Source of the DNA: Actinacidiphila yanglinensis
Lineage (GTDB): Bacteria > Actinomycetota > Actinomycetes > Streptomycetales > Streptomycetaceae
Assembly (NCBI RefSeq): GCF_900107965.1
Contig: NZ_FNVU01000004.1
Span: forward strand, 558,001 to 622,000
Length of the DNA: 64,000 nucleotides
Reading direction: 5' to 3'
A program made the position numbers and the translations under genes. Each line of letters starts with the position of its first letter. Position 1 is the first letter of the stretch. The notes below the pieces were generated by a model, which had not been told where the DNA came from, ran no database searches, and saw only the letters and a list, made by a program, of their open reading frames with translations. This document shows, piece by piece, positions 55,112 through 64,000 of the stretch.

Positions 55112-55156
55112 CCGGTCCGCCCGGTCCGCCCGGCCCGCCCGGACCGCCCGGTCCGC
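55112..55156. repeat. five imperfect 9-bp repeats between nfi and the P450 gene
   Basis: The unit CCGGNCCGC occurs five times with the fifth base variable (T, T, C, A, T). It resembles the exact 9-bp repeat in mazG one kilobase upstream. It fills most of the 97-base intergenic gap. Confidence 0.8.
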
Positions 55157-55204
55157 CGTCCTTCCGCCGGGACCGGCGCCGCACCGCCCCGATACCTTCG
55201 GGGG

Positions 55205-56485
<1,281 letters not shown>

Positions 56486-56531
56486 CGCCCTGTCACCAAC
56501 GTGATCGCGACGTGACGATCGCTACACCGAC

Positions 56532-56561
56532 TTGTGACGCGCCCGTCAACCCCGCTACGTT
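56532..56561 (+). promoter_or_regulatory. promoter of the first Rpf gene
   Basis: TTGTGA (56532-56537), an 18-base spacer and TACGTT (56556-56561) form a good vegetative promoter about 95 bases upstream of the ATG. I saw no riboswitch-like conserved core in this shorter leader, unlike the second Rpf gene. Confidence 0.55.
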
Positions 56562-56655
56562 CTCCGGTCAACGCAAGGCGTTTCCCGTGTGGTCCATGGC
56601 ACGACGCGTGACATGGCGCGCGGCACGCCCTACGGCTTGAACGAAAGGCGACCGC

Positions 56656-57693
56656 ATGCTCTCGTCCGGTAACGGCCGGCACCGACGCCCCCGGCAGGCG
56701 CCGGCGGCAGTGGTGACCGTGGCGACCGCCGCCGCGACAGGTGTCGGTATCGCGCTCCCCCTGATCAGCGCAGGCTCCGCACAGGCGGCCGGCGCGGGCA
56801 CGTGGGACAAGGTCGCGATATGCGAGACCGGCGGCGCGTGGAGCGCGAACACCGACAACGGCTTCTACGGCGGCCTGGCGATCACCCAGGCCACCTGGGA
56901 CCAGTACGGCGGCGACACGTACGCCAAGCGCCCCGATCTCGCCACCCGCGCGCAGCAGATCACCGTCGCGCAGAAGATCCTCACCGACCTGGGCCCCAAC
57001 GCGTGGCCGGGCTGCGAGATCGGCACCGGTCTGCTGACCGACCTCACGAAGCCCGACGTCGACCCCACGGCGACTCCGGTGCCCGACCCGTCGGGTCCCA
57101 CCGGCATCCAGCCGAGCTCCGGTTCGACCGCCACCCCGTCCGACCCCGGCACCGGCACGCCGAGCGCCTCGCCGACGACACCGGCCACCCCGAGCACCCC
57201 GGCTTCTCCGTCGACCGGGACGCCCACCACGGGCACGCCGTCCACCGGCACCCCGAGCACGCCGCCGGCCTCGACCACGCCGGCGGCCCCGACCGGCCCG
57301 GTCACCACCGACCCGACCGGCTCCGGCACCCCGAGCACCGGCTCCGGCCGGCACGGGAAGCCGTACGACCCGACCGAGGAGCAACTGGCCGCGCAGGACC
57401 GGGCCACCCGGACCGAGGTCTACTCGACCGCCGACCCGAACGGCGACGGCGCCCAGGGCGCCGGGAAGGCCGCCCACCCGTCCAAGCCGGCCGCCGGGGA
57501 CCCCGCCCAGGGCACGACCCAGGGCAAGAGCGCCACCGACGGCTACGAGGTCGCCGACGGCGACTCGCTCTCCGGCATCGCCGCCGCGCACCACGTGTCG
57601 GGCGGCTGGAACCAGCTCTACGAGACCAACCACAAGCTGATCGGCGACGACCCCAACCTCATCAAACCGGGACAGATCCTCAACATTGGCTGA
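56656..57693 (+). CDS. secreted Rpf-domain muralytic protein with LysM
   Basis: A 345-residue resuscitation-promoting-factor-like protein. A signal peptide ends near ISAGSAQAA. The Rpf domain is GTWDKVAICETGGAWSANT, with the catalytic Glu in CETGG and a disulfide partner Cys near the end of the domain (WPGCE). A Pro/Ser/Thr-rich linker of about 140 residues leads to a C-terminal LysM (VADGDSLSGIAAAHHV to LIKPGQILNIG). Rpf enzymes cleave peptidoglycan during germination and regrowth. The ATG follows GAAAGGCG. It is a tandem relative of the gene at 58198. Confidence 0.92.
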   Translation: MLSSGNGRHRRPRQAPAAVVTVATAAATGVGIALPLISAGSAQAAGAGTWDKVAICETGGAWSANTDNGFYGGLAITQATWDQYGGDTYAKRPDLATRAQQITVAQKILTDLGPNAWPGCEIGTGLLTDLTKPDVDPTATPVPDPSGPTGIQPSSGSTATPSDPGTGTPSASPTTPATPSTPASPSTGTPTTGTPSTGTPSTPPASTTPAAPTGPVTTDPTGSGTPSTGSGRHGKPYDPTEEQLAAQDRATRTEVYSTADPNGDGAQGAGKAAHPSKPAAGDPAQGTTQGKSATDGYEVADGDSLSGIAAAHHVSGGWNQLYETNHKLIGDDPNLIKPGQILNIG

Positions 57694-57706
57694 GACAAAG
57701 GCGCGT

Positions 57707-57748
57707 GGCGACCGGAAGACAAACCGGACGTATCAACTTCCGGTCGCC
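57707..57748 (+). terminator. hairpin terminator after the first Rpf gene
   Basis: A perfect 12-bp inverted repeat, GGCGACCGGAAG and its complement, with an 18-base loop, starting 14 bases after the stop. It separates the first Rpf gene from the riboswitch-controlled second one. Confidence 0.65.
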
Positions 57749-57949
57749 GCCGACGATGTGACAAGCATCTCGCCGCCCGCATCGGCCGCCCGAAGGTCAA
57801 CTCGCGAATGCCACCCTCCCGACCTGCGTCGATGCCCACCGTCCGAGCGGGACCGGCCAGTTGGTGTCCGTTATCGGAACGTTTGAACAACCCGGTGCGG
57901 TGTGCTTAACGTCTTATCGCTCGCCACAGCGGGCCCCGTCCGGAGCGGA

Positions 57950-58875
<926 letters not shown>

Positions 58876-58911
58876 ACACCGGGTAACACCGGAACGAAGG
58901 TCCCCACCACC

Positions 58912-58951
58912 CCGGCCGGGTGCGCGCACTCCTCCGCGCGCGCCCGGCCGG
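58912..58951 (+). terminator. hairpin terminator after the second Rpf gene
   Basis: A 16-bp stem (CCGGCCGGGTGCGCGC against GCGCGCGCCCGGCCGG with one G-T pair) and an 8-base loop, 36 bases after the stop. A TAGGCT -10-like box at 59027-59032 then serves enolase. Confidence 0.7.
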
Positions 58952-59043
58952 CGTGTTCGTGCGGGGCGCTGTCGGCCGTTCGTCCCAAGGGCCGGGCCGA
59001 CGGCCGACTCGGGACGGGAAGCCGGTTAGGCTCATCCCGATAA

Positions 59044-60351
<1,308 letters not shown>

Positions 60352-60486
60352 CCCGCCCCCGACGGGTCGGCGCCCGCGATGGGCTGACGACCCGTCAGCC
60401 TGCGGACGTCCCCGCACCCGGTCCCGTACCGTGGTGCGGGGACGTACGCATCTGACCGTCAGCAGGACGGCGAGGGGAGTCACGGC

Positions 60487-60996
60487 GTGGGGTCGGACCG
60501 CTTCTCTGACCGCTTCACCACCGCGGCCCGGCTCAAGGCCATCGGCCAGGAGGCGCAGGCACGCGTCTACCGTGCCGCGGCCCGGCGGCCGGTGCGGCGC
60601 AACAAGCTCACCGGGCGGGCGGCGCTGCTCGCCCTGGTGCTGTGCGCGCTCGTCGTCGCCCTGGCCTATCCGACCCGGCAGTACATCGCCCAGCGCTCGG
60701 ACATCGCCGACCAGCGCCGGGCCGCCCAGCAGGCCGAGCAGAAGGTCGAGCAGCTGCGCGCGGAGAAGGCCCGCTGGCAGGACCCGGACTACGTCCGCAC
60801 CCAGGCCCGCGCGCACTTGCACTTCGTGCTGCCGGGCGAGACCGGCTACTCGGTCGCGGGCTCCACCCCGGCCGGCGACTCCGACCCCGCCGCCGAGCGC
60901 CGCGCCAGCGACGAGGCGGCCGCGCGCCGCCCGTGGTACGACAACATGTGGGACGGCGTCGACCAGGCGGACGCCGCGGCGGCGCCCCGGCACTGA
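60487..60996 (+). CDS. DivIC/FtsB-like septum formation initiator protein
   Basis: A 169-residue bitopic membrane protein: a basic cytoplasmic N-terminus, one membrane helix (ALLALVLCALVVALAYP, residues 48-64), an external coiled coil (DQRRAAQQAEQKVEQLRAEKARWQDP) and YVRTQARAHLHFVLPGETGY, the family's C-terminal motif. In streptomycetes DivIC with FtsL supports sporulation septation. The GTG follows GAGGGGAGTC. The last 40 residues are variable. Confidence 0.88.
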   Translation: MGSDRFSDRFTTAARLKAIGQEAQARVYRAAARRPVRRNKLTGRAALLALVLCALVVALAYPTRQYIAQRSDIADQRRAAQQAEQKVEQLRAEKARWQDPDYVRTQARAHLHFVLPGETGYSVAGSTPAGDSDPAAERRASDEAAARRPWYDNMWDGVDQADAAAAPRH

Positions 60997-61097
60997 CCGC
61001 GGTGCCCTGCCCCCGGAGGCCCGACCGGGTTCCGGGGCCCGGTCGCCGCGCACGTCCCACCGGCCCGACTCCCGCACACCGCAAAGCAGAACGGTTC

Positions 61098-61700
61098 ATG
61101 GACACCTCCCCGCAGCACACCCCGCCCACCGAGGCCGACCTCGCCGCCGTGCGCGAGCAGCTCGGCCGTCCGCCGCGCGGCCTGCGCGCCGTCGCGCACC
61201 GCTGCCCCTGCGGCAACCCCGACGTCGTCGAGACCTCGCCCCGGCTGGAGGACGGCAGCCCGTTCCCCACGACGTACTACCTCACCTGCCCGCGCGCGGC
61301 CTCCGCGATCGGCACCCTGGAGGCAGACGGCGTGATGAAGCAGATGTCCGCCCGGCTCGCCGAGGACGCGGACCTGGCCGCCGCCTACCGCGCCGCGCAC
61401 GAGGACTACCTGGCCCGCCGCGACGCCATCGAGGTGCTGCCGGGCTTCCCCAGCGCGGGCGGCATGCCCGACCGGGTCAAGTGCCTGCACGTCCTGGCCG
61501 CCCACGCGCTGGCGGCCGGGCCCGGTATCAACCCGCTGGGCGACGAGACGCTGGCGCTGCTGCCCGAGTGGTGGGCCAAGGGCCCCTGCGTGTCGGCCCA
61601 GCCACCAGAGCCCACCGGGCCGGACGCGGCGGCCGCCGGACTGCCCGGGACGTCCGGGAGCGCCGATCAGGGCGCCGGAGACGGCAAGGGGGCCGCGTGA
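61098..61700 (+). CDS. DUF501 family protein
   Basis: A 200-residue protein of the DUF501 family, found between divIC and ppx in most actinobacteria. Conserved parts are AVREQLGRPPRGLRAVAHRCPCGNPDVVET, TTYYLTCPRAASAIGTLEADGVM and AHEDYLARRDA, with Cys residues that could bind a metal (CPC, TCP, VKCLH). The function of DUF501 is not known. The C-terminal 35 residues are Ala/Gly-rich. Its stop overlaps the start of the Ppx gene. Confidence 0.88.
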   Translation: MDTSPQHTPPTEADLAAVREQLGRPPRGLRAVAHRCPCGNPDVVETSPRLEDGSPFPTTYYLTCPRAASAIGTLEADGVMKQMSARLAEDADLAAAYRAAHEDYLARRDAIEVLPGFPSAGGMPDRVKCLHVLAAHALAAGPGINPLGDETLALLPEWWAKGPCVSAQPPEPTGPDAAAAGLPGTSGSADQGAGDGKGAA

Positions 61701-62650
61701 GCGTCCGGGTGGCCGCGGTGGACTGCGGCACGAACTCGATCCGGCTGCTGGTCGCCGACGTCGACCCGGCCACGGGCGCGCTCGTCGACCTGGACCGGCG
61801 GATGCGGATCGTCCGGCTCGGGCAGGGCGTGGACCGCACCGGCCGCCTCGCCCCCGAGGCACTGGAGCGCACCTTCGCCGCCTGCCGGGAGTACGCGCAA
61901 GTGATCAGCGGTTACGGGGTGCCCCCGGAGCGGATCCGCTTCGTGGCCACCTCCGCGTCGCGGGACGCCGAGAACCGGGACGACTTCGTGAAGGGTGTCG
62001 TCGGCATCCTCGGAGTGCGCCCCGAGGTGATCTCCGGCGCCCAGGAGGCGGAGTTCTCCTTCACCGGCGCGACCCGCGAGCTGGTCGGCGCGGACGACCT
62101 GGACGCCCCGTACCTGGTGGTGGACATCGGCGGCGGCTCCACGGAGTTCGTGCTCGGCGACCACGAGGTGATCGCGGCCCGCTCGGTCGACATCGGCTGC
62201 GTGCGGATGACCGAGCGCCACCTCGTGGTGGACGGCGCGGTGGTGGACCCGCCGACCCCCGAACGGGTGGCCGCGATCACCGCCGACATCGACGCGGCCC
62301 TCGACGTGGTGGCCGCCGAGGTGCCCTTCGACCGGGCCCGCACCCTGGTCGGCCTGGCCGGCTCGGTGACCACGCTGTCCGCGATCGCCCAGGACCTGCC
62401 CGGCTACGACCCGGCGGCCATCCACCACTCCCGGATCAGCGTCGAGCGGGTGCGGGAGATCACCGGCCGGCTGGTGGCCGCCACCCACGCCGAGCGCGCC
62501 GCGATCCCGTCCATGCACGAGGGCCGGGTGGACGTGATCGCGTCGGGCGCCCTGGTGCTGCTGCGGATCATGGAGCGCACGGGCGCGAAGGAGGTCGTGG
62601 TGAGCGAGCACGACATCCTCGACGGGATCGCCTTCGGAGCCGCGGGTTGA
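61697..62650 (+). CDS. Ppx/GppA-family phosphatase
   Basis: A 317-residue protein of the exopolyphosphatase/guanosine pentaphosphate phosphatase family. The actin-like ATPase fold shows phosphate-1 AVDCGTNSIRLLVADV and phosphate-2 VVDIGGGSTEFVLG, and the catalytic Glu lies in ISGAQEAEFSF. It has only the short catalytic module (no C-terminal HD domain), like the Ppx1 type of mycobacteria. It hydrolyses polyphosphate or pppGpp; which one is not decidable. The GTG overlaps the DUF501 stop. Confidence 0.9.
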   Translation: MSVRVAAVDCGTNSIRLLVADVDPATGALVDLDRRMRIVRLGQGVDRTGRLAPEALERTFAACREYAQVISGYGVPPERIRFVATSASRDAENRDDFVKGVVGILGVRPEVISGAQEAEFSFTGATRELVGADDLDAPYLVVDIGGGSTEFVLGDHEVIAARSVDIGCVRMTERHLVVDGAVVDPPTPERVAAITADIDAALDVVAAEVPFDRARTLVGLAGSVTTLSAIAQDLPGYDPAAIHHSRISVERVREITGRLVAATHAERAAIPSMHEGRVDVIASGALVLLRIMERTGAKEVVVSEHDILDGIAFGAAG

Positions 62651-62990
62651 CCCGGCCGAAAACGGGTACGGGCTAGGCGTTCGCGGGTAAGCAAGCGCTC
62701 AGAAAGTATCCCGCATCACAGCGGAGACCTGGTGACTCGCTGCGCTACGTACGGGTAACTTCCCAGAGGGTCCGGCGAACGGCCCGGGGCCGCGCTGCCC
62801 CGTCCCGCTGTCCCGGACGCCGGTCCCGGAAGCCGTTCCCGCAGGTCGGTCGCGGTCGCCGGTCCCGGATGCCGTTCCCGCAGGTCGGTCGCGGTCGCCG
62901 GTCCCGGAAGCCGTTCCCGCAGGTCGGTCGCGGTCGCCGGTCCCGGATGCCGGTCCCCGCAGTCCCGCCGCCTCGAAGAGGAGAGTCGCG
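62651..62990. repeat. intergenic region with 39-bp tandem repeat
   Basis: This 340-base gap holds two things. A 39-bp unit starting GCCGGTCCCGGA is repeated about 3.7 times (62819-62962); copies alternate GGAAG and GGATG, so a 78-bp higher-order unit is possible. Upstream, AAGCAAGCGCTCAG (62689-62702) has a GCGC-centred partial palindrome like TetR operators near acyl-CoA genes. The repeat ends about 30 bases before the thiolase ATG and lies in its probable leader. Confidence 0.8.
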
Positions 62991-64000
62991 ATGCCCGAAG
63001 CAGTCATCGTCTCAGCCGCCCGTTCGCCCATCGGGCGCGCCTTCAAGGGCTCGCTCAAGGAACTGCGCCCGGACGACCTGGCCGCCACGATCATCAGGAC
63101 CGCGCTGGAGAAGGTGCCTCAGCTCGACCCGCGCGACATCGAGGACCTGATGCTCGGCTGCGGCCTGCCCGGCGGCGAGCAGGGCTTCAACATGGCCCGG
63201 ATCGTGGCGGTGCGGATGGGCATGGACCACCTGCCCGGCTGCACCGTCACCCGTTACTGCTCCTCCTCGCTCCAGACCACGCGGATGGCGCTGCACGCCA
63301 TCAAGGCCGGCGAGGGCGACGTGTTCGTGTCGGCCGGCGTGGAGATGGTCTCGCGCTTCACCAAGGGCAACTCCGACAGCCTGCCCGACACGATGAACCC
63401 GCTGTTCGACGAGGCGCGGGCGCGGACCGAGAAGCGCGCGGAGGAGGGCGGCGGGGAGTGGCACGACCCGCGCGAGGACGGCGCCGTGCCGGACGCGTAC
63501 ATCGCCATGGGCCAGACCGCCGAGAACCTGGCCGCGCTCAAGGGCATCAGCCGCCAGGAGCAGGACGAGTTCGGCGTCCGCTCGCAGAACCTGGCCGAGC
63601 AGGCGCTGGCGAACGGCTTCTGGGAGCGCGAGATCACCCCCGTGACGCTCCCGGACGGCACCGTGGTGGCCAAGGACGACGGGCCGCGCGCCGGGGTCAC
63701 CCTGGAGGGCGTGGCGGGCCTCAAGCCGGTCTTCCGCCCCGACGGCACCGTGACGGCCGGCAACTGCTGCCCGCTCAACGACGGGGCCGCCGCCCTGGTG
63801 ATCATGTCGGACACCAAGGCCCGCGAGCTCGGCATCACCCCGCTGGCGCGGGTGGTCTCCACCGGCGTCTCCGGGCTGTCCGCGGAGATCATGGGCTACG
63901 GCCCGGTGGAGGCGTCCAAGCAGGCGCTGAAGCGGGCGGGGATGGGGATCGGCGACATCGACCTGGTCGAGATCAACGAGGCGTTCGCCGCCCAGGTCAT
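62991..64000 (+). CDS. acetyl-CoA acyltransferase (thiolase), 3'-truncated by the window
   Basis: A thiolase, open to the end of the window (336 codons present; family length about 400). The start MPEAVIVSAARSPIGRAFKGSL is typical, with the nucleophilic Cys90 in TVTRYCSSSLQT, NCCPLNDGAAALVI near residue 260, and EINEAFAAQV at the end with the conserved Glu. The final GHPxGxSG and catalytic Cys segments lie beyond the edge. It condenses or cleaves acyl-CoA, probably in beta-oxidation given its size and the GCGLPGGEQGFNMAR loop. The ATG follows AGAGGAGAG. Confidence 0.9.
   Translation, partial: MPEAVIVSAARSPIGRAFKGSLKELRPDDLAATIIRTALEKVPQLDPRDIEDLMLGCGLPGGEQGFNMARIVAVRMGMDHLPGCTVTRYCSSSLQTTRMALHAIKAGEGDVFVSAGVEMVSRFTKGNSDSLPDTMNPLFDEARARTEKRAEEGGGEWHDPREDGAVPDAYIAMGQTAENLAALKGISRQEQDEFGVRSQNLAEQALANGFWEREITPVTLPDGTVVAKDDGPRAGVTLEGVAGLKPVFRPDGTVTAGNCCPLNDGAAALVIMSDTKARELGITPLARVVSTGVSGLSAEIMGYGPVEASKQALKRAGMGIGDIDLVEINEAFAAQV

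Noticed and set aside
62819..62962. Possible CRISPR array.
   Set aside because: The 39-bp units follow each other directly with no unique spacers, and no cas genes are present; it is a simple tandem repeat.

Overview
The window is about 64 kb of very GC-rich actinobacterial chromosome and almost certainly comes from a Streptomyces or close relative. The signs are the extreme third-position GC, frequent GTG starts, paired Rpf-domain proteins, a galT-galE-galK operon, a DivIVA/FilP-like coiled-coil protein and a GH19 chitinase with a DasR-like promoter. From memory, the gene order resembles the S. coelicolor block running from enolase to ksgA, so most of it is conserved core chromosome. I saw no insertion sequence, prophage, CRISPR array, rRNA or biosynthetic cluster.

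Layout. 1-6.6 kb: 3' end of rsmA, ispE, an ABC-F ATPase, a membrane-anchored beta-propeller protein and a LuxR-type regulator whose receiver lacks its phospho-acceptor Asp. 6.9-10.0 kb: galTEK, translationally coupled. 10-12.3 kb: VOC protein, TetR regulator and di-iron fatty acid desaturase. 12.6-17.5 kb: tRNA-Gln(TTG), glmU, prs, rplY, pth and a small membrane protein. 17.5-24.8 kb: VOC plus SAM methyltransferase opposite a MarR regulator, a second LuxR-type regulator, ppc, and an orphan sensor kinase. 25.0-33.4 kb: a FilP-like coiled-coil gene followed by the most unusual part of the window.

That part (26.2-33.4 kb) holds four proteins built from domains known in bacterial polymorphic toxin/immunity systems. 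One joins an Imm35/YrhB-like domain, a long proline-rich repeat region, a deaminase-like domain and a SUKH-4-like domain. One joins a WHH (HNH/EndoVII-type) nuclease-like domain to a SUKH-1 domain. A YwqJ-type deaminase is translationally coupled to a SUKH-3 protein. Two paralogous lipoproteins lie between these pairs. None of the four has a signal peptide, so this looks like an intracellular set in which toxin-like and immunity-like folds are fused or coupled. The individual domain families are known; the role of the set is not.

33.5-44.9 kb: divergent SDR and TetR genes, a MacB/FtsX-type ABC transporter with a structured leader, a secreted cell-wall amidase, and mfd. 45.0-49 kb: GH19 chitinase, a PD40 propeller protein and a DUF2079 membrane protein. 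49.2-56.5 kb: a membrane protein coupled to a Ser/Thr kinase, a DUF1524 nuclease-like lipoprotein, a SurA-like lipoprotein, mazG, endonuclease V and a cytochrome P450. 56.7-58.9 kb: two Rpf/LysM muralytic proteins, the second preceded by a ydaO-type (c-di-AMP) riboswitch. 59.1-64 kb: enolase, a DivIC-like protein, DUF501, Ppx/GppA, and the start of a thiolase behind a 39-bp tandem repeat.

Common threads are envelope growth (glmU, amidase, Rpf proteins, DivIC, FilP-like), chitin and amino-sugar use, and nucleotide housekeeping (prs, mazG, nfi, mfd, ppx). All functions are inferred from sequence read by eye; no database search was run.
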